A stretch of 64,000 nt of DNA from Geodermatophilus normandii (GTDB taxonomy: Bacteria; Actinomycetota; Actinomycetes; Mycobacteriales; Geodermatophilaceae). Position numbers and translations under genes: made by a program. Shown piece by piece: positions 28,545 through 36,447 of this stretch. The stretch spans positions 4,426,001-4,490,000 of the forward strand of contig NZ_QGTX01000001.1 of assembly GCF_003182485.1 (NCBI RefSeq), given 5' to 3'. The notes under the pieces were generated by a model, which saw only the letters and a list, made by a program, of their open reading frames with translations, was not told the origin of the DNA and made no database searches. The first letter of the stretch is position 1, and each line of letters starts with the position of its first letter.

Positions 28545-29573
28545 GTGGAACTGCTCGACTACGGCTTCATGCAGCGGGCCCTCCTGGCCTCGCTGATGGT
28601 CGGACTCGTCGCCCCCGCGGTGGGCGTCTTCCTCGTGCAGCGCCGGCTCTCGCTGCTCGGGGACGGCCTCGGCCACGTCGCGCTGACCGGAGTCGGCGTC
28701 GGGGTCCTCACCTCCAGCGCGCCGGTCGGGACGGCACTGGTCGCCGCCGTGCTCGGCGCGGTGCTCATCGAGCTGGTCCGCGCCCGCGGGCGCACCAGCG
28801 GCGACGTCGCCCTCGCCGTCCTCTTCTACGGCGGCATCGCCGGCGGGGTCGTGCTCCTCTCCCTCGCGCCCCGCGGGCAGGCCACCAACCTCGACGCCTA
28901 CCTCTTCGGGGCGATCACCACCACGACGGCGTCCGACGTCGCCGTGTTCGCCGTCATCACCGTGGTCGTCCTGGCGGTCGTGTGGCTGCTGGGCTCCCGG
29001 CTGTACGCGGTGAGCGACGACGAGGAGTACGCCCGCGCGGTCGGACTGCCCGTGCTGCCGCTCAACGTGGTGCTGGCCGCGCTGGTGGCCTCCACCGTCG
29101 TGCTCTCGATGCGGGTGGTCGGGCTGCTCCTGATCAGCGCGCTGATGATCCTGCCCAGCGCCGTGGCTCAGCTGGTCGGGCGCAGCTTCCGCAGCACGCT
29201 GTACCTCGCCTGCGGCATCGGCGTGGTGGTCAGCGTCTCGGGCACCGCGACCTCGTACTACACCGGCACCCCCTCCGGCGGCACGATCGTGCTGCTGGCC
29301 ATCGCGCTGTTCCTCGCCGTGACCGTCGCCGTGGCGCTGCGGGACGCCACGGCCCGGCGACGGCACGGGCGCCGCGTGGACGTGCACGCCGCCCACCCGC
29401 ACGAGCACGGCGACGACTGCGGGCACCGGCCGGTCCCGCACGGCGACCACGTCGACTACGACCACGACGGCCACCTGCACGCGCCGCACCGGACCGGCAC
29501 CGGCGTGCACTACGACGAGCACGACAGGGCCGGTTCCGCCGTCGCCCGGCCGGCCGGGACGGAGCACCCGTGA
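28545..29573 (+). CDS. znuB: Zinc ABC transporter permease ZnuB with His-rich tail
   Basis: 342 aa. The first ~265 residues form the ABC-3 permease core with eight or so hydrophobic helices (QRRLSLLGDGLGHVALTGVG, VLSMRVVGLLLISALMILP). A hydrophilic tail of about 75 residues follows, with many His and Asp (HAAHPHEHGDDCGH, DHVDYDHDGHLHAPH), longer than in most homologues; it could buffer zinc at the cytoplasmic side. GTG at 28545. Stop overlaps the zur start. Confidence 0.93.
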   Translation: MELLDYGFMQRALLASLMVGLVAPAVGVFLVQRRLSLLGDGLGHVALTGVGVGVLTSSAPVGTALVAAVLGAVLIELVRARGRTSGDVALAVLFYGGIAGGVVLLSLAPRGQATNLDAYLFGAITTTTASDVAVFAVITVVVLAVVWLLGSRLYAVSDDEEYARAVGLPVLPLNVVLAALVASTVVLSMRVVGLLLISALMILPSAVAQLVGRSFRSTLYLACGIGVVVSVSGTATSYYTGTPSGGTIVLLAIALFLAVTVAVALRDATARRRHGRRVDVHAAHPHEHGDDCGHRPVPHGDHVDYDHDGHLHAPHRTGTGVHYDEHDRAGSAVARPAGTEHP

Positions 29574-29974
29574 GCGCCCCCGAGGTCCCGGTCCGCCGGC
29601 AGACCCGGCAGCGGACGGCCGTGCTCGCGCTGCTCGACGAGCTCGACGGGTTCCGGACCGCCCAGGACCTGCACGCCCTGCTGCGCGAGCGCGGCGACGC
29701 CGTGGGCCTGGCCACCGTCTACCGGGCGCTGCAGGCCCTGGTCGACGACGGCCTGGTCGACGTCCTGCGCAGCGAGGACGGCGAGGCGGCCTACCGGCGG
29801 TGCTCGCCGGTGCACCACCACCACCTGGTCTGCCGCTCCTGCGGGACCACCGTCGAGGTCGCCGACCCGCCGGTGGAGCGCTGGGCGGCGCGGGTGGCCG
29901 CCGAGCACGGGTTCGCCGACGTCCAGCACCAGCTGGAGGTGTTCGGCACCTGCCGCGCCTGCGCTCAGCGGTAG
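29570..29974 (+). CDS. zur: Zinc uptake regulator, Fur family
   Basis: 134 aa Fur-family repressor. N-terminal winged helix (RQRTAVLALLDELDGFRTAQ, TVYRALQALVDDGLVD), metal-sensing HHHHLVCRSCG and a second CxxC (GTCRAC) that together form the structural zinc site. GTG at 29570 in GTGA overlap with znuB. Encoded last in the operon whose znuA carries the box at 26752, so negative autoregulation by zinc is likely. Ends with TAG. The 3' end overlaps the convergent marR gene by 10 nt. Confidence 0.93.
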   Translation: MSAPEVPVRRQTRQRTAVLALLDELDGFRTAQDLHALLRERGDAVGLATVYRALQALVDDGLVDVLRSEDGEAAYRRCSPVHHHHLVCRSCGTTVEVADPPVERWAARVAAEHGFADVQHQLEVFGTCRACAQR

Positions 29975-30441
29975 GGGTCGGTCACCTCGCGCAGCCGGGT
30001 CAGCGCCGCGCGCAGCTGTGCGGTCGCCTCCTCCCCCAGGTGCGCGGTCCACTCCGCCTCGACCTCGGCCTCCACCCGGCGGGCGACCGCCACCACCTCC
30101 AGCCCCCGCTCGGCGATCTGGACCAGCCGGGCGCGGGCGTCGGTGGGGTCGGGCACCCGGCGGACGTAACCGGCGCGCTGCAGCTGGTCGACCAGGTGGC
30201 CGGCGGTCTGCTTGGTGACCAGCGCCTGCGCGGCCAGGTCGGTCAGCCGGGTGCCGGCAGGGCCGATCCGGGCGGCGACGCGCGCCTGCGCGAGGGTGAT
30301 GTCGTCGTGCCCCTCGGCCGCCAGCGTCGCGAGCAGCCGCGCCTCCATCGCCCGGTGCGGGTAGAAGCACAGCAGCGCCAGGTTCTGGTGGTCCCGGTCC
30401 TGGCGGTCCCCGTTCGAGAGGACCTCCTCGCGAACGCTCAC
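29965..30441 (-). CDS. MarR family transcriptional regulator
   Basis: 158 aa winged-helix regulator. DNA-recognition part LTDLAAQALVTKQTAGHLVDQ with the wing RRVPDPTDARARLVQ are classic MarR. Starts from a GTG at 30441 preceded by AAGGGG. It faces away from the mycothiol-type enzyme gene and the 26-bp palindrome between them is a ready-made MarR operator, so it probably represses itself and that operon until a ligand binds. Ligand unknown. Confidence 0.9.
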   Translation of the reverse strand: MSVREEVLSNGDRQDRDHQNLALLCFYPHRAMEARLLATLAAEGHDDITLAQARVAARIGPAGTRLTDLAAQALVTKQTAGHLVDQLQRAGYVRRVPDPTDARARLVQIAERGLEVVAVARRVEAEVEAEWTAHLGEEATAQLRAALTRLREVTDPYR

Positions 30442-30449
30442 GACACCCC

Positions 30450-30479
30450 TTGACGTTGGTCAGATGTTCTGACTAGATA
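30450..30479 (+). promoter_or_regulatory. Sigma-70-like promoter for the 30514 operon
   Basis: TTGACG at 30450-30455 and TAGATA at 30474-30479 are 18 nt apart. The -10 lies inside the MarR palindrome, so bound repressor would block RNA polymerase. GAGGAGG at 30502-30508 then serves the GTG at 30514. Confidence 0.65.
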
Positions 30480-30489
30480 GTCAGGACAT
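30464..30489. promoter_or_regulatory. Palindromic MarR operator
   Basis: ATGTTCTGACTA-GA-TAGTCAGGACAT, a 12-bp inverted repeat with one mismatch. It overlaps a second small palindrome, GTCAGA-TGT-TCTGAC, at 30460-30474. Lies between divergent marR and the 30514 gene. Confidence 0.75.
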
Positions 30490-30513
30490 CGTACCAACTC
30501 CGAGGAGGTCGTC

Positions 30514-31170
30514 GTGGACCTCGACGACGTGTGGCGCAGCATCGACTCCGAGCGGTCGAGCCTGGCGGACCTGCTCGACGACCTCACCCCCGCCGAGTGG
30601 GAGACGCCGTCGCTGTGCACCGGCTGGCGGGTGCGGGACGTCGCGGCGCACCTGACCCAGGCGCAGATGACACTCCGGGAGGCGATCGTCCCGGCGATCC
30701 GGGCGGGCGGAAGCTTCGACCGGATCATCCGGGACACGGCGCTGCGCGTCGGCCCGCTGCCCGACGACGAGTACGGCCGGCGGATCCGGGCGATGGTCGG
30801 CTCCCGGCGGCGGGCGCCGTTCGTCTCCCCCATCGAGCCGCTCACCGACGTCCTCGTGCACGGGCAGGACATCGCCCTGCCGCTGGGCCGCGAGCGGCCG
30901 ATCCCGCCGGTCCCCGCGGCCGTGTCGGCGAGGCGGGCCTGGGCGATGAGCTTCCCGTTCGGGGTGCGGAAGCGGCTGGCCGGCCTGCAGCTGCGGGCCA
31001 CCGACAGCGACCTCGTGCTGGGCGAGGGTGCTCCGGTCGAGGGCACGACCGGCGACCTGCTCCTGCTGATCACGGGGCGCACCGCCACGGTGCACCGGCT
31101 CTCCGGCGAGGGCCGGCAACGGCTGCCGGCGGCGGACGGCCGCCGGGAGGAGTCGAGGAGGACGACATGA
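30514..31170 (+). CDS. Maleylpyruvate isomerase / DinB-like mycothiol-dependent family enzyme
   Basis: 218 aa of the actinobacterial family TIGR03083 (MDMPI_N/DinB_2 fold). The N-terminal helix pair with LCTGWRVRDVAAHLTQAQ is the signature; the conserved metal-site His in AAHLTQ and VLVHGQDIALPLG is present. Members use or are thought to use mycothiol. GTG start with GAGGAGG 5 nt upstream. Stop ATGA overlaps the next small gene. Likely the main target of the divergent MarR. Substrate unknown. Confidence 0.85.
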   Translation: MDLDDVWRSIDSERSSLADLLDDLTPAEWETPSLCTGWRVRDVAAHLTQAQMTLREAIVPAIRAGGSFDRIIRDTALRVGPLPDDEYGRRIRAMVGSRRRAPFVSPIEPLTDVLVHGQDIALPLGRERPIPPVPAAVSARRAWAMSFPFGVRKRLAGLQLRATDSDLVLGEGAPVEGTTGDLLLLITGRTATVHRLSGEGRQRLPAADGRREESRRTT

Positions 31171-31481
31171 CCCTGGGCGTGATCACGGACGTGTCCGCAC
31201 CCGTGGAGCTCTACGACGCCGTGCACGCGGCGATGCTCGAGCGGATCGAGCAGATCGGCCCGGCCCTCGACGGGCTGCTGCTGCACCTGGCCCGCCCCAC
31301 CGCGGACGGCTTCCAGGTGATCGGGGTGTGGGAGTCGCGCGAGGACTACGAGCGCGGGAACCGGGAGGTGGTCGGACCGGTGTTCGCCGAGGTCCTGCGG
31401 GGGCAGGCACCCCCCGCTTCCGTGGACACCGAGTTCGAGGTCCGCGGCCTCGTGCTGCCACGGGCCGGCGTCGCGGTCTGA
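31167..31481 (+). CDS. Small dimeric alpha/beta-barrel-like protein, paralog 1
   Basis: 104 aa starting MTLGVITDVSAPVELYDAVH. Pattern beta-alpha-beta with GLLLHLARPTADGFQVIGVW and ESREDYERGNREVVGPVF resembles ABM/Dabb ferredoxin-like folds, whose members range from monooxygenases to binding proteins. Translationally coupled to the preceding mycothiol-type enzyme. Clearly paralogous to the gene at 31515, with matching blocks VWESREDY/VWESREQY. No recognised active site. Confidence 0.75.
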   Translation: MTLGVITDVSAPVELYDAVHAAMLERIEQIGPALDGLLLHLARPTADGFQVIGVWESREDYERGNREVVGPVFAEVLRGQAPPASVDTEFEVRGLVLPRAGVAV

Positions 31482-31514
31482 CGTCGCGCTCTCGTCGGAG
31501 AGGGAGACGAGGTC

Positions 31515-31850
31515 ATGTGGGCAGTGATCGAGGACGCGTCCGCACCGGTGGAGGAGCCGTACGACGTGGTGGAGCTGTACGACACCGTGCACCGACTGCA
31601 CCTCGAGCGCACCGGTGGGGAGGTCGACGGGCGGCTGGTCCAGCTGGCCTGGGCGACCGCCGACGGGTTGCGGGAGGTGGCGGTGTGGGAGTCCCGCGAG
31701 CAGTACGACCGCTACGGCCGCGAGGGCATCGGGCCGCTGGTCGCGGAGGTCCTCGCGGGGCGGCCGTGGCCGACCGTGGTGGTCACTCCGTTCGACGTCC
31801 GCGGCCTGGTCGTCCCGGCCGGCGGGGTGGCACTCCCCGCCGGCCGGTGA
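31515..31850 (+). CDS. Small dimeric alpha/beta-barrel-like protein, paralog 2
   Basis: 111 aa, tandem paralog of the gene 34 nt upstream: both share AP-VE...VELYD-VH near the start, the VWESRE motif and an RGLV(V/L)P end. Here the N-terminus has extra residues (EEPYDVV). Preceded by GGAGAGGGAGACGAGG. A duplication kept side by side suggests hetero- or homodimers with split substrates, but function is unknown. Confidence 0.75.
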   Translation: MWAVIEDASAPVEEPYDVVELYDTVHRLHLERTGGEVDGRLVQLAWATADGLREVAVWESREQYDRYGREGIGPLVAEVLAGRPWPTVVVTPFDVRGLVVPAGGVALPAGR

Positions 31851-31859
31851 CCCGCCGGT

Positions 31860-32642
31860 TCAGTTGAGGGCGCGGGTGCCGGGCGGCAGGACGCCGCCGC
31901 CGACCATCTCGACGACGGCGTCCTGCAGCGCGGTGAGCGCGACCCGCTGGGTGAACGGGCCGGTGGAGACACGGGCGACGCCGAGGTCCTGCAGCTCGCG
32001 GGCCGGCAGGGAGCGCCCCGGCACGCTGATCACCGTCAGCTTCCCGCGACCCAGCCCCTCGACCAGGGCCTCGATCTCCTCGCGCGCCACGACACCGGGC
32101 ACGAAGACGACGGGGGCTCCCGCCTCGAGGAACGCCCGGCCCCGGCGGACGGCCTCGGCGAGGAGCTCGGAGCGGTCGGCCCCCGCCTCCGCGCGGAGGA
32201 ACGCGTCGGTGCGGGCGTTGAGCACGAAGTCGATGCCGGCGTCCCGTCCGGCGCGCACGACCGCCTCGACGGCGGCCACGGCGTCGTCCAGCGGCTTCAT
32301 CTGGTCCTCGAGGTTGCCCCCGACGACCCCCTTCTCGACGGCGCGGCGGGCGGTCTCGCCGGCGTCGCCGTAGCCGGCCTCCATGTCCATGCTCAGCGGC
32401 AGGTCCACGGCGGCGGCGATCCGGCCGACCATGTCCAGGTGCAGGTCGAGCGGGATGTTCTCGCCGTCCTCGTAGCCGAAGGTGGCGGCGATGCCGTGGC
32501 TGGCGGTGGCGAGGGCCCGCACGCCCTCGGTCGCGGCCACCACCTGCGCGGAGACGACGTCCCACACGTTGGTGAGGACGAGGATCTCCGGGGCGGTGTG
32601 CAGGTCGAGCAGGGTCCGGGCGCGGGTGGCGAGGTCGGTCAC
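31860..32642 (-). CDS. Isocitrate lyase/PEP mutase superfamily protein
   Basis: 260 aa TIM-barrel of the PEPM/ICL superfamily, enzymes that make or break C-C or P-C bonds next to a carboxylate. Seen: NVWDVVSAQVVA near the start, metal-binding SMDMEAGYGD, GVVGGNLEDQ and FVLNARTDAFL. The isocitrate lyase KKCGH loop is absent, so it is not ICL; a 2-methylisocitrate-lyase-like or oxaloacetate-decarboxylase-like activity is possible. GTG start at 32642. Confidence 0.87.
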   Translation of the reverse strand: MTDLATRARTLLDLHTAPEILVLTNVWDVVSAQVVAATEGVRALATASHGIAATFGYEDGENIPLDLHLDMVGRIAAAVDLPLSMDMEAGYGDAGETARRAVEKGVVGGNLEDQMKPLDDAVAAVEAVVRAGRDAGIDFVLNARTDAFLRAEAGADRSELLAEAVRRGRAFLEAGAPVVFVPGVVAREEIEALVEGLGRGKLTVISVPGRSLPARELQDLGVARVSTGPFTQRVALTALQDAVVEMVGGGVLPPGTRALN

Positions 32643-32659
32643 GGGCCCGACCGTACGGC

Positions 32660-33142
32660 TCAGCGGGCGCGCAGGGCCCGCAGGGCGGTCTTGCGGGCCT
32701 CCCCGGTCAGCCGGTCGAGGAAGACCTTCCCATCGAGGTGGTCCACCTCGTGCTGCAGGCAGCGCGCCATGAGCCCGGTGCCCGACAGCCGCAGCGGCTC
32801 CCCGTGGACGTCGAAGCCCTCGACGACGGCCTCCATCGCCCGCACCGTGGGTGCCCACAGGCCCGGGATGGACAGGCAGCCCTCGTCGCCGTCCTGGGTC
32901 TCCTCGGACAGCTCCACGACCCGCGGGTTGACCAGGTGGCCGATCTCGCCGTCGACGTTGTAGCTGAACACCCGGGCGCTCACCCCGATCTGCGGGGCGG
33001 CCAGCCCGGCGCGGCCGGGGTGGTCGACGGTCTCCTCGAGGTCGCGCACCAGGGCGGCCAGCTCCCTGTCGAAGGCCCGCACCTCGTCGGCGGGCGTGCG
33101 GAGCACGGGGTCACCGAGCTCGCGGATGGGGCGGATCGTCAC
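32660..33142 (-). CDS. def: Peptide deformylase
   Basis: Removes the N-formyl group from nascent proteins. 160 aa with the three family motifs: GLAAPQIG, EGCLS (metal Cys) and QHEVDHLDG (two metal His and catalytic Glu). Overlaps proB by 4 nt (GTGA type) and lies at the end of the obgE-proB run. The window shows no second def. Confidence 0.95.
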   Translation of the reverse strand: MTIRPIRELGDPVLRTPADEVRAFDRELAALVRDLEETVDHPGRAGLAAPQIGVSARVFSYNVDGEIGHLVNPRVVELSEETQDGDEGCLSIPGLWAPTVRAMEAVVEGFDVHGEPLRLSGTGLMARCLQHEVDHLDGKVFLDRLTGEARKTALRALRAR

Positions 33143-34275
33143 GCGGGCAGTCTCCCAGCCGCCCGCGGGCGCGCGAGCAGCACCATCTCGTCGCGGTGCA
33201 CGACCTCGCGCCGGTACTCCGGGTCGAGGTCCGGCGTGCGCCGCCCGAGCAGCGCGGGCAGCTCCCGGGCGTCGTAGGCGACCAGCCCGCGGGCGACGAC
33301 GGTGCCGTCGGGACCGACCAGCTCGACCGGGTCGTCGGCCAGGAAGTCGCCCTCGACGGCGGTGACCCCGGCGGCCAGCAGCGAGGCGTGCCGCTCGCGG
33401 ACCGCCCGCACCGCGCCGTCGTCGAGCACCAGCCGCCCGCGCGGGCGGCTGGCGTAGCGCAGCCAGAACTGCCGCCCGGAGGGACGGCGTCCCGAGGGCT
33501 CGAACAGCGTGCCGACCGGCTCGCCGGCCAGCGCGGCGGCGGCCTGCGGCGTCGAGGTGACGACCACGGGCACGCCGGCGCCCGACGCGATGAACGCCGC
33601 CTCGACCTTCGTGGCCATCCCGCCGGTCCCCACGCCGTTGCGCTGCGCGGTGCCGAGGGTGACCGCGGCGAGGTCGGCGGGACCCCGCACGGTGTCGAGC
33701 AGCTGCGCGGGGCCGGTGCGCGGGTCGCCGTCGTAGACGCCGTCGACGTCGGAGAGCAGCACCAGCGCGTCGGCGGCGGCGACGTGCGCGACGAGGGCGG
33801 CCAGCCGGTCGTTGTCGCCGAACCGGATCTCCTCGGTGGCGACCGTGTCGTTCTCGTTGACGATCGGGATCACGCCGAGGGTGAGCAGCCGCTCCAGCGT
33901 CTGACGGGCGTTGCGGTAGTGGCCGCGCCGGGTGAGGTCGTCGGCGGTCAGCAGCACCTGGCCGACGGTGACGCCGTGGCGGTCGAAGGCGTCGGCGTAG
34001 GTCTGCACCAGCCGCAACTGCCCGACGCTGGCCGCCGCCTGCGCCGTCGCCAGGTCCCGTGGCCGGCCCTCGACGCCGAGCGGCGCCAGGCCCGCGGCGA
34101 TCGCGCCGGAGGACACCAGCACCACCTCCCGGCCCTGCGCCCGCACCGCGGCGAGGACCTCGACGAGCGCGGTGAGCCGGGCGGCGTCCAGCCCGCCGGG
34201 CAGCGTGGTGAGCGAGGAGGAGCCGACCTTGACCACCACGCGGCCGGCACCGGCCACCGAGGGCCGGGTGCTCAC
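33139..34275 (-). CDS. proB: Glutamate 5-kinase
   Basis: First step of proline synthesis. 378 aa: amino-acid kinase domain ([61 protein letters not shown]) followed by a C-terminal PUA domain. Overlaps obgE by 4 nt upstream and def by 4 nt downstream. Proline feedback site residues are within the kinase domain. proA is encoded separately at 25447. Confidence 0.96.
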   Translation of the reverse strand: MSTRPSVAGAGRVVVKVGSSSLTTLPGGLDAARLTALVEVLAAVRAQGREVVLVSSGAIAAGLAPLGVEGRPRDLATAQAAASVGQLRLVQTYADAFDRHGVTVGQVLLTADDLTRRGHYRNARQTLERLLTLGVIPIVNENDTVATEEIRFGDNDRLAALVAHVAAADALVLLSDVDGVYDGDPRTGPAQLLDTVRGPADLAAVTLGTAQRNGVGTGGMATKVEAAFIASGAGVPVVVTSTPQAAAALAGEPVGTLFEPSGRRPSGRQFWLRYASRPRGRLVLDDGAVRAVRERHASLLAAGVTAVEGDFLADDPVELVGPDGTVVARGLVAYDARELPALLGRRTPDLDPEYRREVVHRDEMVLLARPRAAGRLPA

Positions 34276-35768
34276 CCGTCCTCCTCGGGCAGCTCCCCGT
34301 CGGCCAGGTCGTCGTCCGTCCAGGTCTCGGTCATCTCGTACGGCACCCGGCGGGCCTTCTTCGCCGCCAGCCGCTCGGCCGCGCGCACCCGGTGCGGCGC
34401 GTCGATGCGGCTGTCGGTGCCGCGCCCGCCCAGGCCCGCGGTCTCCTCGGCCAGCGGCGTGCCGGCGGGCAGGCTGGGCTGGAAGTCGAAGGCGACGTCG
34501 CCGATGACGACCGTGTCGCCCTCCTGCGCGCCGAGCGTCGTCAGCCGGTCCTCCACCCCGAGGCGGTTGAGCCGGTCGGCGAGGTAGCCGACCGCCTCGT
34601 CGTTGGTGAAGTCGGTCTGCCGGACCCAGCGCTCGGGCTTCACGCCGCGGACGACGAAGGTCCCCTCGTCGTCGGGGTCGACGGTGACGGTGAACCCGGA
34701 GTCGTCGACGGCGCGCGGCGTGAGCGTGACACGCTGCGGCTCGGGCGCCGGCAGGGCGGCGCGGTACTCCGCGACGGCGGCGGCCAGCGCGTAGCCGAGC
34801 TCGGTCAGCCCCTCCCCCGTGGCGGCGCTGACCGGGAAGACCTGCAGCCCGCGGGCCTCCAGCCCGGGCCGCACCAGGTCGACCAGCTCCCGGCCGTCCG
34901 GGACGTCGATCTTGTTGAGGACGGCGACCCGCAGCCGGCCGACCAGGTCGAGCTCCTCGCCGCCGTACTCGGCCAGCTCCCGCTCGAGGGCCTCGATGTC
35001 GCTCTCGGGGTCGCGGCCGGGCTCGAGCGTCGCCATGTCGACGACGTGCACCAGCACCGCGCAGCGCTCGACGTGCCGGAGGAACTGCAGGCCCAGCCCC
35101 TTGCCGGTGGCCGCGCCCGGGATGAGGCCGGGGACGTCGGCCATCGTGAAGACGACGTCGCCGGCGCGGACCACGCCGAGGTTGGGCACCAGCGTGGTGA
35201 ACGGGTAGTCGGCGATCTTCGGCCGGGCCGCGGACATGGCCGCGATGAGCGAGGACTTGCCGGCCGAGGGGAACCCGACCAGGCCGACGTCGGCGACGCT
35301 CTTGAGCTCGAGGACGGCGTCGAAGGACTCGCCGGGCTCGCCGAGCAGCGCGAAGCCGGGCGCCTTGCGGCGGGGGTTGGCCAGCGCGGCGTTGCCCAGC
35401 CCGCCCCGGCCGCCGGAGGCGAGCACGACGCGGGTGCCGGCGCCGACGAGGTCGGCGACCACCTCGCCGCCCACGCTGACGACCGTGCCCTCGGGGACGC
35501 GCAGCACGCGGTCCTCGCCGTTGGCCCCGTGCCGGTTGCTCCCGGCGCCGGGGCGCCCGTTGCCGGCCCGCTGGTGCGGCCGGTGGTGGAAGTCCAGCAG
35601 CGTGTGGACGCTGGGGTCCACCTCGAGGACGACGTCGCCGCCGTCCCCGCCGTTGCCGCCGTCGGGTCCGCCGAGGGGCTTGTACTTCTCGCGGTGCACG
35701 GAGGCGACGCCGTGGCCGCCGTTGCCTGCGGCGACGTGCACGACGACGCGGTCGACGAACGCGGCCAT
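34272..35768 (-). CDS. obgE: Obg/CgtA GTPase
   Basis: Essential ribosome-assembly and stringent-response GTPase. 498 aa: Gly-rich Obg fold ([20 protein letters not shown]), G domain with [24 protein letters not shown] and NKIDVPD, then a C-terminal OCT domain and an acidic tail ending ELPEEDG. The classic rplU-rpmA-obgE order is kept, with a hairpin between rpmA and obgE. Confidence 0.97.
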   Translation of the reverse strand: MAAFVDRVVVHVAAGNGGHGVASVHREKYKPLGGPDGGNGGDGGDVVLEVDPSVHTLLDFHHRPHQRAGNGRPGAGSNRHGANGEDRVLRVPEGTVVSVGGEVVADLVGAGTRVVLASGGRGGLGNAALANPRRKAPGFALLGEPGESFDAVLELKSVADVGLVGFPSAGKSSLIAAMSAARPKIADYPFTTLVPNLGVVRAGDVVFTMADVPGLIPGAATGKGLGLQFLRHVERCAVLVHVVDMATLEPGRDPESDIEALERELAEYGGEELDLVGRLRVAVLNKIDVPDGRELVDLVRPGLEARGLQVFPVSAATGEGLTELGYALAAAVAEYRAALPAPEPQRVTLTPRAVDDSGFTVTVDPDDEGTFVVRGVKPERWVRQTDFTNDEAVGYLADRLNRLGVEDRLTTLGAQEGDTVVIGDVAFDFQPSLPAGTPLAEETAGLGGRGTDSRIDAPHRVRAAERLAAKKARRVPYEMTETWTDDDLADGELPEEDG

Positions 35769-35804
35769 GTCTGCTCTACCTGCTCACTGCCTGCTCGACG
35801 CCGA

Positions 35805-35836
35805 CGAGCGCACGGGCCGTCCGGCCCGTGCGCTCG
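35805..35836 (-). terminator. Hairpin between rpmA and obgE
   Basis: CGAGCGCACGGGCC (35805-35818) pairs perfectly with 35823-35836 around GTCC, 14 bp. It follows the rpmA stop by 35 nt and probably lowers read-through from the abundant ribosomal-protein transcript into obgE. Confidence 0.75.
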
Positions 35837-35870
35837 CTGGCGGTACGTGTGTGGCGCCGAGCCCGAGGGC

Positions 35871-36128
35871 TCAGGCGTCGACCGTGGTGATCGAGACGGT
35901 CTTGCGACCACGCCGGGTGCCGAAGGTGACCGCACCGGCCTCGAGGGCGAACAGCGTGTCGTCGCCGCCGCGGCCGACGCCCAGGCCCGGGTGGAAGTGG
36001 GTGCCGCGCTGGCGCACGATGATCTCGCCGGCCTTGACGACCTGGCCGCCGAAGCGCTTCACGCCGAGGCGCTGGGCGTTCGAGTCGCGGCCGTTGCGGG
36101 AGGACGAGGCGCCCTTCTTGTGTGCCAT
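35871..36128 (-). CDS. rpmA: 50S ribosomal protein L27
   Basis: 85 aa; [20 protein letters not shown] and [20 protein letters not shown] are characteristic of L27, which reaches the peptidyl-transferase centre. No cleavable N-terminal extension of the Staphylococcus type. 7 nt downstream of rplU. Confidence 0.98.
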   Translation of the reverse strand: MAHKKGASSSRNGRDSNAQRLGVKRFGGQVVKAGEIIVRQRGTHFHPGLGVGRGGDDTLFALEAGAVTFGTRRGRKTVSITTVDA

Positions 36129-36135
36129 GTCGTCG

Positions 36136-36447
36136 TCAGCCCTTCGTGATGTCGCGGACGACCACGTCGGTCAGCGGCTGACGGTGGCCCTGACGCTTGT
36201 GGTAACCCGTCTTGTTCTTGAACTTGTGGATGCGGATCTTCGGGCCCTTGCCGTGGCCGACGATCTCGCCGGTCACGGTCACCCCGGCCAGCGCCTGCGC
36301 GTCGCTGGTGACGGTCTCGCCGTCCACCAGGAGCAGGGCCGGGAGGGTGACGGTGTCGCCCGCCTCACCCGCGAGACGGTTGACCGTGAACCGGTCGCCC
36401 ACGGCCACCTTGTGCTGCCGGCCACCGGCCTTCACGACTGCGTACAC
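36136..36447 (-). CDS. rplU: 50S ribosomal protein L21
   Basis: 103 aa, (V)[19 protein letters not shown] at the start and [19 protein letters not shown] near the end. Two adjacent GTG codons (36450, 36447); the second gives the standard MYAVVKAGG start and has GAGGAG 7 nt upstream. The last codons of the apparent rne frame overlap this gene by 83 nt. Confidence 0.97.
   Translation of the reverse strand: MYAVVKAGGRQHKVAVGDRFTVNRLAGEAGDTVTLPALLLVDGETVTSDAQALAGVTVTGEIVGHGKGPKIRIHKFKNKTGYHKRQGHRQPLTDVVVRDITKG

Noticed and set aside
29570..29974. TAG at the end of zur as a Sec codon
   Set aside because: The protein is complete with both CxxC motifs; the frame beyond the TAG is only the antisense of marR.
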